The notes beneath the pieces are model-generated. The model had not been told where the DNA came from. It did not search any database and saw only the letters and a program-made list of their open reading frames with translations. Shown piece after piece: positions 21,895-32,859 of a stretch of DNA of 64,000 nucleotides. Each line of letters starts with the position of its first letter. Position 1 is the first letter of the stretch. The position numbers and the translations under genes are program-made. The stretch spans positions 469,388 to 533,387 of the forward strand of contig JAVGVS010000306.1 in the NCBI GenBank assembly GCA_032718565.1, given 5' to 3'. The stretch is from Distichodus sexfasciatus (lineage: Eukaryota; Chordata; Actinopteri; Characiformes; Distichodontidae).

Positions 21895-22099
21895 AATGAT
21901 ATAAAAACAAAAATTTGAAAGACTCTCTAAGAGAACAAATATATGCTATTAATTTATGCTCTTAATATGAACGTAGTTAGATCTAAGCAAAAGAGAGAAT
22001 TTAAAAATTAGAAGTTAACAGCAGATTAAGTTAAAGAAATCTAAAAAGTAATGATGAAAATCTAGCAAAAATGTTTTTAAAGAATTGATTACAAATATA

Positions 22100-22205
22100 T
22101 TGCTTTTATCGTGTCACTCAATGTATTGCACCAGGCCTACAGGCCGCATTTCACTACATGCTGTACTCATATAACTGGGCGTGTGGTAAATCTTGAATTT
22201 TACAT
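22100..22205 (+). mobile_element. LINE-like 3' tail
   Basis: Reads 'gtattgcaccaggcctac', 'catttcactacatgctgta', 'tcatataactgggcgtgtgg', 'aaatcttgaatttt'. Confidence 0.6.
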
Positions 22206-22600
22206 TTCGAGTCTTGAGCCCAGGTACATTAGTGATGTCACGCTTCCAGACAAAGGCACTTTGCTTCTTAATCTGGTCGCGTTAATAAGAGCGTCTCCCC
22301 TTAAAAGCGGAGCGGGAGCTGTTGACCAGCAGGGTGATGCATAATTCAGAGGTCAGATTTTTCATCATATTTCCCACCGTTTCGCCCACAGCTGTCACCA
22401 TCAGGCGAGGGGTCTAAGGGACACCGGCGGCCTTTTCTGTTTACACACACACACCCTCTTAAGTGTCCCGCACTAACGTGTGTGTGGCAGCCCGTGCCCT
22501 TATAGTGCTAATATTCCCCCGTCTTAGCGCACATGCTAATTATCTCCTCATCTATAATGCATGGCTCGGGCTGCGTCTCCGACTACAACCAGCAACCATA
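22206..22600. other. Strong candidate conserved non-coding element
   Basis: Unique island with 'gcgttaataagagcgtc', 'gatgcataattcagagg', 'cttatagtgctaatattcc', 'catgctaattatctcctc', 'tctataatgcatggctcg'. Shares the 12-mer gttaataagagc with the island at 21150. A short CA tract interrupts at 22442-22455. Confidence 0.5.
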
Positions 22601-23194
22601 CAAAAGATTATATATATTATAAAATATATTATAGACAAAGACATATCACAAATAATATCTTATTACAATTAGGTCATAAATATGCAGACTAATATATAGC
22701 TCATACAACAACATTGTTTAAATAATATACAATCAATTGCCACTTTGATATGTTGTAATTTTACATTGCCGGTTTATTGTTCAATTTAAAGTGATTTTAA
22801 GTACTGATAAATTAATTCATGCATTATATTTTAAGAATCAATCTTATAATCTCTAAAAAATATAAACAAAATGCAGCTAATTAAAATAGCAAATAGAGGA
22901 CATGTTTACATGGAGTTGAAAATAAATATAAATAACACATGATATGAATGTTATACTGCATATATTTATATATATATAATATATATATATATATGCAATG
23001 TAATATCTATATTCATGAAAGATATGTTTGTATTAATATATTAAATTTATATTAATATAAATGAATTGATATACAGTATATATCTATATAACTAACTTTC
23101 TCTGTATATATAATAAATACATCATTGTACATGCACTATATACCATAGATATATAATGGGAATATATTGCATAAGATATATAAACAATAAGAGT
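22601..23194. other. AT-rich DNA with (TA)n near 22963-22995
   Basis: Very AT-rich, ending in tatatagatatataatg phrases. No gene recognised. Confidence 0.5.
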
Positions 23195-23490
23195 AAAGTG
23201 TAATGGGCGAGCAGGGCCAGCAGGAAGAACAGACGAGAGGCCGCTCTGTTTCTCTCACGATCACCGAGAGGGACTTTTTCTTCCTCCACCGTTTTTCCTG
23301 CTTCAGCTGTTGTCTTTTTGCCGCAATGTTTTCTTGTTGACACTTGTTGGTTGTCGAGTCAACAGACTCTGACAGGATGTGTGAGTTGACTGCAAACTTC
23401 TAACGACGTGGAGAGAGTGAGAGATATACAGATGTATTCTGGGAAAATGGCATGGGCAAACAGGACGTTTGAGGTGCGTCGTAAACACAT
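23195..23490. other. Unique DNA, possible transposon relic
   Basis: 'ttcagctgttgtcttttt' and 'gtcaacagactct' resemble 'ttcaggtgttgtcttttgg' and 'gtcaacgaactgt' at 26275-26335, suggesting a shared old element. Confidence 0.35.
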
Positions 23491-23494
23491 CCGT

Positions 23495-23552
23495 GAACGA
23501 CGTCGATGATGATGATGATGGTGATGGTGATGGTGATGTTGATGATGATGGG
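23495..23552. repeat. (GAT)n / (GGTGAT)n microsatellite
   Basis: GAT units with ggtgat interruptions; source of polyhistidine in the minus-strand frame. Confidence 0.9.
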
Positions 23553-23764
23553 GTGGAGTTGATTTGAATCCAATGGACCGAGAAGGGTTGGGTTTCAAAT
23601 TTAAGATTGTTTATTTGGCAAATTAAAGGGGAATTTTAGACGTTAGAAATGAACATTAGAACAGTTTTAAGGAAACTTACAAGAAACTAAAAATATATAG
23701 AAAAATATATAAAGACAAATATGTTCTTAAATGAAGATACTATAAACAGGGGTGTTGGTCAAAA

Positions 23765-23895
23765 GAATCGGAATCAGAGTAAGTTTTATTGGCCAAGTAA
23801 AGTAACACTTGCAAGGAAATTAACTTGATATTTTGCTCCAATACAATCCACAATAATCATTAAATAAAATAAATAAATAAATAAATAAACAAACA
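23765..23895 (-). mobile_element. LINE/SINE-like tail with adjacent (AAAT)n
   Basis: 'gaatcggaatcagagtaag' and 'ttttattggccaagtaaag' followed by 'gcaaggaaattaacttg' match, in reverse, another common fish LINE tail; an (aaat/aaac)n run follows at 23866-23895. Confidence 0.5.
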
Positions 23896-24500
23896 TAAGA
23901 AAAAAACACAGGTATGTAGCACGAATACTGTAAAACTACTGTAAACAGTGTATAAATGCATATAAATGGTATATTGCTGTATTGTATTTTTAAATAGGTT
24001 GCATATGTGTACTCTCTAAAATAATATTTATTAATTATTCATTATCCAATAATTAAAAATATGGCTTTCATAAAAATATCCACATAAACAGGACATTTTT
24101 TAACTGAATGTCATGTAAACGCCATTTTAAAAATTAACCATATAAAAATATATACATTTATATAAAAAATATCCACATACGTGTAAACAAGCCCTTAGTT
24201 ACATGAGCTATTCATTAATTGTGCAAATACTGAGTCAGCAGTCAAGTGTGGAAAAACTACAATTAAATACTGGAATGAATTTCACAACATGGTTCAGGCC
24301 AAAAAATGTACTGACGTTAGGTATTCAGATTACAAATTATAGTTAACTGTATTCAGTTTAAATAGATGGTAATCGAATACAGTTACATTGTTAAAAATAA
24401 TGGATTACATCACATTACGTAATCTGACAGAATACGTTACAAATGACATTTTAGGGCATGTGTTCTGTACTCTGTAGTGTAAAACATTTTAAAAGCAACC
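23896..24500. other. AT-rich DNA, probable old transposon sequence
   Basis: Contains 'gattacatcacattacgta' and 'gaatacgttacaaatgac', phrases typical of a fish hAT-like family with tta/gta cores, but ends are not definable. Confidence 0.35.
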
Positions 24501-24504
24501 TTCC

Positions 24505-24668
24505 CAACACTGGTTAAGGCGTATGTTTTACATTATAAGAGGTTCAAATCCCAGAAACCACCATTGCGTCCCCGAGCAACACCGTAAACCCCAAGTCGCT
24601 CCTGTAATTAGTAAATGAGTAAAGCAGTCGCTCTTTATGAGAGAAGCTGCTGAATGCCATGAATGTTA
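24505..24668 (+). mobile_element. tRNA-derived SINE, third family
   Basis: Starts 'aacactggttaaggcgta' (A-box-like), then 'gaggttcaaatccc' (B box), 'gagcaacaccgtaaacccc' and the tail 'gctgctgaatgccatgaatg'. The tail resembles the widely shared 'ctctggataag…ctgctaaatg' 3' domain of fish SINEs. Confidence 0.65.
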
Positions 24669-24714
24669 ATGTGCGCATTATAGTAAATAACATATAAAAA
24701 CTGTAGATGTAAAG

Positions 24715-24960
24715 TGCATAGCGCCTTATGTTGACTGGGTTTGTTGACTCGGCCCCCGGGTCCTGGCGTCTGTTAATTAGCGTTGTGCCGGTGCTCCCCC
24801 CCTACCCAAAGGGCTGAGGGTGGGCTCGCTACCCTTTCCTTTCGGACCCCTCTCTTTCTTCCTCATCCCTCGGTGAGGTCTCTCTTGATCCCCTCCTCTC
24901 TCTCTCTCATCGCTAGCCTTTGAGTGAGACGCCCACTGAGAGACCCTCAATATCAGATTT
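24715..24960. other. Candidate conserved non-coding element
   Basis: 'tgttgactgggtttgttgac', 'gcgtctgttaattagcgttg', 'gccggtgctcccccc' and a pyrimidine tract; no frame. Confidence 0.4.
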
Positions 24961-24972
24961 TTACATTTTAAC

Positions 24973-25976
24973 CTGTGTTGGGGAGTAGCTAACTACGAGT
25001 AGTGTCACTACGAACTTAAGTAGTTTAAACCTAGTTAAACGTAGCTTTAAAAGTAGGGACTACTTATTTTTACAAATGGTAATCTCAAAAATGATGTTAC
25101 ACAAGAAAATAAATGTTTTTCTCTCTTTACAAAGACGAGGTGTTTCTGGCTGATGTTGAATTGGCAGAAGAGGCCAGTGTCTGACAAGCTAACATGCTCA
25201 TTGCATCACAGCACTCTCTTGGCAATTGAAAATAAAGAAATACTTAGGTTTTGGGTAATTTTGAGCCGATTTGGAGTCTTTTTGGCCTATGAAATGAGCT
25301 GCTTTTGGCCTTTCTGGAAGAGAACTGCATTTTTGTGTGTGATGCGTTCCATATTAGAGTTGTGAGCACTAACACGGATGTTTACATCGCAAATAATGTA
25401 ATTAATACCTCTTTACACAATTACTTCAGTTTTTGTGAATGGATTTTCTCAGAAATAATTTCACATGCAGAGGAGTGAATATAATGTCCGGTAAGTTCAA
25501 AGTCTTGTGATTCTGACAGTATGTGGTTTCTGGAAGTCGAAGCAATTCTGAGTTATTAAAACATTAATTAATAAACAACGCAAAATACCTGCATCCATCT
25601 CAAAGAGTTTTAATGGTGATATTCTCAGAGCCTCGGTTGGTCTCCAAATAAAATTCTGAGTCCTCTTTGTCCGAGTCCATGACAAGACGGAGTTCAAATA
25701 AGGCTGAGTCCGAGACAAGACTGAGACTTTTGAAAACTGGTCTCGAGAACGGTCTTGAGTACCGTGGTACCTTTAGAGTTCCGGTACTTGAACCAGCGAT
25801 CACGAGGTGAACTCCCTAACTGTTACACTTTGAAATAGCTGGTTATAATGAGCTACTTTTCCTCTGTAGTGTCACTAACTAGTATATTAAAAGTGTATTT
25901 TGTCTATAGCTGAGCTACTTTAAATCATTACTAGCTTGTAGCTTGAAAAGTAGCTTCACCAACCCTGCTTTTACCA
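24973..25976. mobile_element. hAT-like nonautonomous element (family A), about 1 kb
   Basis: Left end 'tgttggggagtagctaac' and right end 'gtagcttcaccaaccctg' are inverted matches (right complement cagggttggtgaagctac), the signature of a common fish hAT group. The interior carries family X blocks (25240-25340) and a nested gagtccgagacaagactgag segment. No transposase. Target duplication is approximate only (ttttaacc/ttttacca). Confidence 0.75.
25755..25822 (-). mobile_element. SINE family 2 fragment nested in the hAT element
   Basis: 'gtaccgtggtacctttag', 'cggtacttgaaccagcgatc' and 'gaactccctaactgttacac' match the 5' half of SINE family 2 in reverse. Confidence 0.65.
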
Positions 25977-25984
25977 CTGCAAAT

Positions 25985-26440
25985 GCAACTCCAAACAGAA
26001 CCGATTCCTTGATTCTATCAGCCTCTGAATCGACAATAAAGCTTTGGAATCGACTCTTCAAGTATTTCACGTAGTTTATTCAAATTATCCTAAGACAAAC
26101 AGAAAACTGAAATCAGGCCATGTTTGAGTCAGTGTTCTAAATTAACCAGGAACTAAACGTACGTAAATGTAGTGTTTCTGAATCCCTTTTCAGGGTGAAG
26201 AATGAGAGATGGAATGTCTCAAATCATTGAAGGGACATTGGAGGGGATTTTTTTTCCCTCCCCACTTCCTCCTGTTTCAGGTGTTGTCTTTTGGTTGTAT
26301 GTCATTTTCCTGATTGTTGTTGACAAGTCAACGAACTGTATGGAAGTAGTTCCCAAAAAAAGAAACGATTCCCTGATGCCATGTAGCTAATAACAGAGGA
26401 CTGAATTCAAGGCTTTGGATTCTCAACTGAAGAGTGATTT
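25985..26440. mobile_element. Probable hAT-type miniature element remnant
   Basis: 'gaaccgattccttgattct' and 'gaatcgacaataaagctttgg' at the left, 'gaaacgattccctgatgcc' and 'ggctttggattctcaactg' at the right. The inverted gatt/aatc phrases are typical but exact termini are not clear. Confidence 0.4.
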
Positions 26441-26744
26441 GGCAGCTCTTCAGGTTACATCACCCTGTTATCTCATATATTCACCTTAATTACATGAAAA
26501 GAAACTATAAAATGTTACTGTATCACTGCTTGGCTGAAGATGAAGATACCAAAAGTAATGCAAAACTGGGCTTGAGTTTATTATGAACTGACATAGGCTG
26601 TGAAAATAGCACACGCTACTAGATGAACTCGTGGTCTGACACCATTAAGTTCTTGACAAAGAAGATTGGAGTGAGTCTTTCATGGTGTGGTTTTGACTTT
26701 ATTGTTCTTTTCTCCCTCTTTAAACGTCATCATCCATCTGTACA

Positions 26745-26925
26745 CATTGTGTGTCATAGTGAACACACCACACCACACAGTGCACCACAACAAAATGTGA
26801 CCTCTGCATTTGACCCATCCGTGAAGCAGCAATAGGCAGCTGACATAGGCAGCACCCAGAAGGAAGTGCTTGGGAACAGTAACTTGCTCATGAATAGCTC
26901 AGTGATACCTTTGGTTGACCCCAAA
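26745..26925 (-). mobile_element. SINE family 2, near full length
   Basis: 'gtgtgtcatagtgaacac', 'cagtgcaccacaac', 'gacctctgcatttgaccc', 'gtgcttgggaacagtaac' match 63046-63292 in the same orientation. The tRNA-like head is degraded. Confidence 0.75.
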
Positions 26926-27109
26926 TATACATGAATCTAGTCTTAGGTCTTTAAGGTTAAGTCAGAGTCAGTTCTCAAATCTTTGGTCACAAATTCAGTG
27001 CTAATACACCAAACTTGTGCACAAATCAGATCCCAGAGATGGGTGAGACATCCCTCCGGACAACAGAGTGGTAACTTCAGACAGATTTTTCAGACAGATA
27101 TTTAAATAT

Positions 27110-27860
27110 TGATGCCAATAATCATCCAGAATAATAATCATACAAACCAAAAATAATACAAACCATTAATCATTCAAACTAATATTAATTCAAACCAATA
27201 TTCGTTCAAACCAATAATCATTCAGACCAATAATTGTTCAAACCAATAATTGTCCAGGCTAATAATCGTTCAAACCAATAATCGTCCAGGTCAATAATCA
27301 TTCAAACCAATAATAATTCATACTAATAATAATTCAAACCAATATTTGTTCAAACCAATAATCGTTCAAACCAATGATCGTTCAAACCAATAATAATTCA
27401 AACCAATAATCATTCAAACCAATAATCGTTCAAACCAATGATCGTTCAAACCAATAATAATTCAAACCAATAATCGTTCAAATCAATAATCGTTCAAACC
27501 AATAATCATGCAGGCCAATAATTGTTCAAACCAATAATTGTCCAGGCTAATAATAATTCAAACCAATAATAATTCAAACCAATAATTGTTCAAACCAATG
27601 ATCGTTCAAACCAATAATAATTCAAACCAATATTCATTCAAACCAATAATCGTTCAAACCAATGATCGTTCAAACCAATAAAAATTCAAACCAATATTCA
27701 TTCAAACCAATGATCGTTCAAACCAATAATCATTCAGACCAATAATTGTTCAAACCAATAATCGTCCAGGTCAATAATCGTTCAATAATCATTCAGGTCA
27801 AATAACTGTTCAAACCAATAGTTGCCCACACCGATAATCATCCAGGCCACAAATCATTGA
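27110..27860. repeat. 16-bp minisatellite, about 45 copies
   Basis: Unit 'ttcaaaccaataatcg' (16 bp), with variants gatcg, aattg and ccaggtcaataatc. Copies near the centre are most uniform, edges most diverged. No open frame of note. Confidence 0.95.
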
Positions 27861-28159
27861 GGCCTTTAATCGATCGACCCTTATTGGCCTGGACCACTGC
27901 TGCCCCGACAGAATGTTTAAAGGCGAGTCTGCACCAAATAACAGAGCAGTTCTCTCTCTTTTTTACAGTTTGTAAAATGTTTTAAAATGCTGCTGGAGTG
28001 TCGGCATGGAGTGGGTGCGTATGTGTGTATATATATGTGTGTGTGTGAGTGTGTTGCTATCGGCTACGGGCCACAGACGTGTCATCAAACGCAAGCCAAG
28101 CAAAGTCCTCTACTGGCCCGGGGGCTCACAACACCCACAAGGATGGCACATCCCAGACA
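27861..28159. other. Unique DNA
   Basis: Includes 'ggcctttaatcgatcgac' and a GT stretch near 28022-28050. No gene recognised. Confidence 0.35.
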
Positions 28160-28345
28160 CAAAGAGATGCCACTTTATACACCTACACACACACGCACAC
28201 AGACACTACCTTGCTACACACACACACGTACACATACCCCAAAAGCACATTCGGAAAGACACAAGCAAACACACACACACACACGTGCTGCCCTACACAC
28301 AAGACATGCCAAAATGCCTGGACACACACACACACACAGACGCTC
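28160..28345. repeat. Interrupted (CA)n tract
   Basis: CA runs at 28183-28205, 28218-28230, 28265-28285 and 28322-28338 with unique spacers; TH-rich frames are artefacts. Confidence 0.9.
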
Positions 28346-28565
28346 ACCTTAATTGGCCCACCAAGCGTCTCTTAAGAAGCCTTTGAGAGAGGATGAGAGC
28401 GAGGGAGGATGGGAGGGTGAGAGGGAAGGAGGAGGGAGGTAGCGAGAGCTCAGTGTGTCTTTCTGGGGGTTAATTACAGATGCAGATGCGCGTTGCCACT
28501 TGCAACATCGCTGAATTCATTTCCAGCCTCCGTGCCCTTCCCTGATGCCCCCAGGGACTCGCCAG
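28346..28565. other. Candidate conserved non-coding element
   Basis: 'caccttaattggcccacc', 'gggggttaattacagatg', 'cagatgcgcgttgccac', 'gctgaattcatttccagc' around a GA-rich stretch. Followed by (GT)n at 28567-28595. Confidence 0.4.
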
Positions 28566-28943
28566 GGTGTGTGTGCATGTGTGTGTGTGTGTGTTTTTCT
28601 CAGTTGAATCTGCCTCAAAATTCAGGAAAGAGGGAGGAGAGAGATGAGCAGACTGAGAAAAAAGGCAAGGAGCAGTCACCAGACGAGGATGCAGTTTGAG
28701 ACGGTGAGGCAGTTTGGGAGTTTTCCCATCGTTGTCATGACATCAGTTTTTCAACTAGAGCCACTTTTTCTTTCGAGATTTGGGCCCCACATGGTTTGGC
28801 CTTTAACCTACGCGATAAAAAAAATAGTTTGAATTCACGTCTCAGTTCTTGATCGACAAGCCTGCAGTTGCAGCTCTCAGCCACTTGGGGGTTAATGCTC
28901 TGCTGCGTCGCCGATGAGGACATTGAGCAGCAAGTGTGTGTGA

Positions 28944-29105
28944 AGCTGTTAGCGTAATCAGACGATCGCCGGTTCAAGTCCCGGATCAGTAAAGGTACCA
29001 CTGAGGTACTCATGAGCATGGTACCGTCCCCAGGCACTGCTCCCTAGGTGCTGCTCCTTCACAGTAGAGTAAAATGCAGAGGTCACATTTGGTTGTGGTG
29101 CACTG
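28944..29105 (+). mobile_element. SINE family 2, 3'-truncated
   Basis: 'gttagcgtaatcagacg' and 'gccggttcaagtcccgg' form the A- and B-box region, then 'ccactgaggtactcatgag' and 'gcagaggtcacatttgg'. Ends where an inverted fragment begins. Confidence 0.8.
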
Positions 29106-29127
29106 TGTGCTGTCCTGTGTTGAGCAG

Positions 29128-29192
29128 TGCTTGGAGACGGCACCTTGCACATGAGTACCTCAGTGGAGCCTTTACCGGTCCAGTAACAAGGT
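29128..29192 (-). mobile_element. SINE family 2 fragment, inverted
   Basis: 'gagcagtgcttggagacgg' and 'gagtacctcagtggagcc' read the same family in the opposite sense, making an inverted pair with the copy just upstream. Confidence 0.7.
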
Positions 29193-29249
29193 TAACCAAC
29201 TACACCTACAAAAGCATAGCACAATAAATGTGTGTGTTGTGTAGATGTC

Positions 29250-29480
29250 ACTGCTACGTCTCCCTGCAGACCCACCTTTTTTCTCTTACAGTCAGACTGA
29301 TTCATTATCCGGCTCTAATTGAATGGAGAGGCTCTCTATTGGGATGAGCTGTTTAGAGCCACACACATGCACATTTGTCCCGGCTGTTTATTTAACGCCG
29401 GCAGAAAACATGCATCACCGCCGTGCGACGCTCCGGCTAACCTCATCCCCCCCCCCAACGAAAAAAAAAAAAAAAAGAAC
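29250..29480. other. Candidate conserved non-coding element ending in C9/A16 runs
   Basis: 'ttcattatccggctctaatt', 'gctgtttatttaacgccgg', 'catgcatcaccgccgtgc', then poly-C followed by poly-A at 29448-29477. Confidence 0.4.
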
Positions 29481-29724
29481 CAGCACTAAATTCAGCAGGG
29501 AAACTTTGAGCAAACAGAGAATCAGTAAAATTGTGTGTGGTAAAGATGAACGGGAGCGTTTAAAAGTAAGGTGCTGGGCTGTGATGTATCTGTTTTATCC
29601 CAGAATGTTGTTAAACTGGAAAAGGGATATGATTGATCAGAAGATTTAGAATTTGTGTGTGAGCCGCTTTTTAGGGGTGTGTGGGGGGTTGAAATTGAGT
29701 TTAGTAATTGTCCCTAAAAGTTGA

Positions 29725-29860
29725 ATTTCAGGGACAGTCCTCTTGAAGCAGGTCTTGCTCAGGGACCTGATGTTGGCAGTGACGGAGGTAGGATTTGAAC
29801 CCTCGACCTCTTGGTAAAGAGGCGAGTATTTTAACCACTAGACCGCTACCTATTCATTAC
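29725..29860 (-). mobile_element. tRNA-like SINE head or tRNA pseudogene
   Basis: In reverse: 'gtagcggtctagtggttaaa' (A box) and 'gagggttcaaatcctacc' (B box) spaced as in a tRNA. An anticodon-like hairpin (cctc…gagg) is visible but the loop size and acceptor pairing are imperfect, so it is not called a functional tRNA. Confidence 0.55.
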
Positions 29861-30139
29861 TCAAGCTAGGGTTAGGTTTTTTATGAGAGTCAGTGGAAGT
29901 AGAGCGGTAATATTCAGGTCCTTCTTAGGATTCGGCTCCTTCTGAGTCACTCACTAAACTGATCCAGGTGTGCGAGTCACTTGAGTCAGTGTTGCCGAAT
30001 CGCCAACTGAATCGTTTGTTTTTCATAGAAGAAAGTATACGTGGTTTGTGATGAGAATAAATGCAATTCCAAATAAATGACAAAGTACAAGACACGGCTA
30101 CCAGAGTGGCAAATATTTATTTTCAAGTAGCATTAGAGG

Positions 30140-30498
30140 GTGGCGAAGTGGTTAGCGCTGCCGCCTCACAGCGAGAAGGTCCAGGGTTCGAACCCCGGGG
30201 ACGGCCGTAGGGTCTTTCTGTGTGGAGTTTGCATTCTCTCCCCGTGTTCGCGTGGGCTTTCTCCGGGTACTCCGGTTTCCTCCCACAGTCCAAAGGCATG
30301 TGACATAGGTTAATTGGTGACTCTAAATTGGCCCTATAATAGGTGAATGTGAGTGTGATTGTGTGAGTGTGCGTGCCCTGCGGTGTGTTGGCGCCTGCCT
30401 GGGGTTGGTCCCTGCCTCGTGCCTGAAAGTTTCCAGGATAGTCTCCGGTCCCCCCGCGACCCCAGTTGGGATTAAGCGGTTCGGAAAGTGAATGAATG
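30140..30498 (+). mobile_element. SINE family 1, full length with 15-bp target duplication
   Basis: Flanked by 'aagtagcattagagg' (30125-30139) and 'aagtagcactagagg' (30499-30513), one mismatch. Head 'gaagtggttagcgctgccg' (A box) and 'gggttcgaaccccgggg' (B box) are intact; tail is (gaat)n. One of the best-preserved copies here. Confidence 0.95.
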
Positions 30499-30600
30499 AA
30501 GTAGCACTAGAGGAAGTTAACCAGCGGATTCACTAATAACCTAGTGAACATTAGCAACAAACCTAGTGTACGTTAGCAACTAACATAGTGTACATTAGAA

Positions 30601-30712
30601 ACCATTCCCGAGCGCTGCCAAACAAAGCTGCCCACTGCTCCTTCATGGATGGGTCAAATGAAGAGGTCACATTTCGTTGTGATGGACTGTGCACTCTGCT
30701 GTGTTCCCAATT
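30601..30712 (+). mobile_element. SINE family 2, central fragment
   Basis: 'gctgcccactgctccttc', 'atggatgggtcaaatg', 'gaggtcacatttcgttgtg'. Confidence 0.7.
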
Positions 30713-31254
30713 ATACAAAAATCACTTTAATTCACTGAAATATTACAGGACAGAACCATGACCACACAGATAAGACATTTTTCTGCTACTAAAGCTACTC
30801 AATCTGTGAACATACAGTACATTCATTTGTTAAAGAACACTCACATGTGCAAAAATTTATCTACTGCACATAGGAATGTGTTCACCACAGGTATGTGCTT
30901 ACAGGCAACACTGGTTGAGAATTATGGTGAAATCTTACTTTACAAGAACAGATACAAGTGTCTAAAGACACGTGACGTCTCATTTCTATCCGGGAAAGGA
31001 ATCCCGTTTCGATTTTGGTCTCAGGCCTCACGCATCTGTCACACCTCATGTCATCTCATCAGATCAAAGCATGAGGAAACCACTGTACTTTACACACACT
31101 TCATTATCTCTGGGAGGAAATGAAAAAAGGAAAAAAGCTTCCACATAAACACAGCCACACCTGTCAGGCGTCTGCGTGCAAGTATGTAAGTGTGGGTGAG
31201 CTGTTGTTTACCTGCAATGGCCATCTGTGATTAGCGATCTCCATGTCAGTGGTT
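30713..31254. other. Unique DNA, nothing recognised
   Basis: A 121-codon + frame (30758-31123) is present but has no recognised domain, no splice context and ordinary AT-rich codon use. Left uncalled. Confidence 0.3.
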
Positions 31255-31640
31255 TGAAGTCTCCGCTAGTCATTAAGAGTGAGTGACATCTTAACGATAA
31301 CAGTTGCAATAACAGACTTTGAACTTACCGGATATTCATTCAACCGTATGTGAAATTATTTCTGAGTAATTCCGAGCACAAAACCTGAAGTAATTGCGTG
31401 ACAATGCATTAATGACATCATTCACGATGTAAACACAGGCGTCAGCGCTCGCGACTCTCATATGGAACGCCATCATGTGCAAAAACGACACTGCTCTTAC
31501 TATTTCTAGTAGTTATGTCTACAGTTTCAGTACTTTTATAATACATAAAGCTCAAATAAAGAAATAAATAATCTAATTTATGAATAATATGAATATAAAA
31601 TAATTTATTAATAACCGTGCACATTTATGTGTCTTTTATT
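31255..31640. mobile_element. Dispersed repeat family X fragment
   Basis: 'gaacttaccggatattc', 'gtgaaattatttctgagtaa', 'cacgatgtaaacacagg', 'gactctcatatggaacgcc' match, in reverse sense, the block at 25340-25510. Confidence 0.6.
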
Positions 31641-31985
31641 CTTCTGTTATCTATAAGACAGTACAGAAGACAATAGTAGGCAGGTCAAACAGCTCAAATA
31701 GGAGGAAGAGAAGGCAGTGTGAGGTAAACTGAAGAAATTAATAAACAATACAAGTAATTATCGTTTATTCAATTCACACTTGGCATGTGATGAAGATTAT
31801 GGCTCCCAAAAATCATTTGGCTCCTAAATATTTAGGGTTTATGAGATGTGATGTGGATTTGACGGATCTCAGCCTGACTTGCTTTACATAATTTGATCAG
31901 CCATGCCATTACAATCACAGAAAGGTAAAGTGAAAAGAGTAATAAACGAATTAAAGAAATGTCTTATTATTATTTGAAAACCCAT
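31641..31985. other. Unique DNA, nothing recognised
   Basis: AT-rich; no element recognised. Confidence 0.3.
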
Positions 31986-31989
31986 GTGT

Positions 31990-32345
31990 TTCTGTGTGTG
32001 TGTGTGTGTGTGTCCAGGCTTCCTCATCAAGCTGTCCTCTTCAAAGACCTGGAGTGCCCCCCACTCCTCCACCTCCTCACTCCCAATCTCCACTCCTTTG
32101 TCTTTGCGTTCCATATTTAACAGGGTGGCACGAGCGCGGCGAGGAGCTACCTGAGGCTGCTGGCGGGGCCCACTGATGTGGAGTGTCGCCCTTTTAAGAC
32201 AAACCTTGAGTGTGGGATCAAAGGGACGCATTGATGTTCTCCTTGGAGTGGAGATCGAGGGTCCGAGCGATGCCCCCACCAAACACACACACACACACAC
32301 ACTGTCTGGAGCCGTGCCACTTTCCCACTGCCGTCGTGTAGCGCG
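31990..32345. other. Candidate conserved non-coding element
   Basis: After (GT)n at 31996-32014: 'cttcctcatcaagctgtcc', 'gcgttccatatttaacagg', 'gggcccactgatgtgg', 'gtgggatcaaaggg'. A minus-strand 138-codon frame covers it without a recognised domain. A 34-bp piece (about 32238-32271) is repeated near 32957. Confidence 0.4.
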
Positions 32346-32354
32346 TGTGTGTGT

Positions 32355-32490
32355 TAGAGGTGTAACGATATATCGAGCTACAATGATATATCGATTAAAA
32401 TATCGACAAACCTATAGCATCAATCCAAAATTAAAATACTGATCAAAATATTGATACTTTTGAGATTGTTGAGGCCTAAAATGCCTGATT
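32355..32490 (+). mobile_element. hAT-type miniature element end
   Basis: Begins 'tagaggtgtaacgatatat' with inverted 'gatatatcgattaaaatat', the classic fish hAT terminus; the far end is not found. Confidence 0.5.
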
Positions 32491-32496
32491 AACGTA

Positions 32497-32855
32497 ACGT
32501 GATGGTTAGGGAGTTCGCCCCGTGATCGGAAGGTCCTCGGTTCGAATCCCAGACTGGTAAAGGCACCACTAAGGTGCTCATGACCAAGGTACCATTCCCA
32601 AGCACCTCTCCCCGAGCGCACCAAGCGTCTGTGAGTGCTACGTCGATAGTCAACTTCAAAGGCAGATTTCTCCGTTTCTCACTTGGCGTGACAGGAGAAA
32701 CCCGACTCCTTTGAATGTTGATATCTCAGTCATATGTCTTCCGATTCATTCAATATAGGTATCGTTTGAAGGTTGATTTATGTCCTTTCATGACAACATA
32801 ACTCAATTTTGAAAATTTGCCGTGGAGGGTCACAAATAATCACTCATTTTTAGCA
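32497..32855 (+). mobile_element. SINE family 2 carrying an embedded piece of the 'gtgaccctccacggc' transposon
   Basis: Head 'gatggttagggagttcgcc', B box 'ctcggttcgaatcccag', then at about 32618-32832 the sequence switches to the complement of 40526-40765 ('ggagaaacccgactccttt', 'gccgtggagggtcac') and resumes with the SINE tail 'aaataatcactca'. The embedded piece has one terminal repeat only. Confidence 0.75.
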
Positions 32856-32859
32856 AATC

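Noticed and set aside
24973..25976. Exact 8-bp target duplication for this hAT-like copy
   Set aside because: ttttaacc versus ttttacca is only approximate under any alignment of the ends, so it is not claimed.
27110..27860. Regularly spaced repeats suggesting a CRISPR-like array
   Set aside because: No unique spacers: the 16-bp units are contiguous, and the genome is vertebrate.
29725..29860. Possible functional tRNA gene on minus strand
   Set aside because: A and B boxes are present but anticodon loop size and acceptor pairing are wrong; more likely a SINE head.
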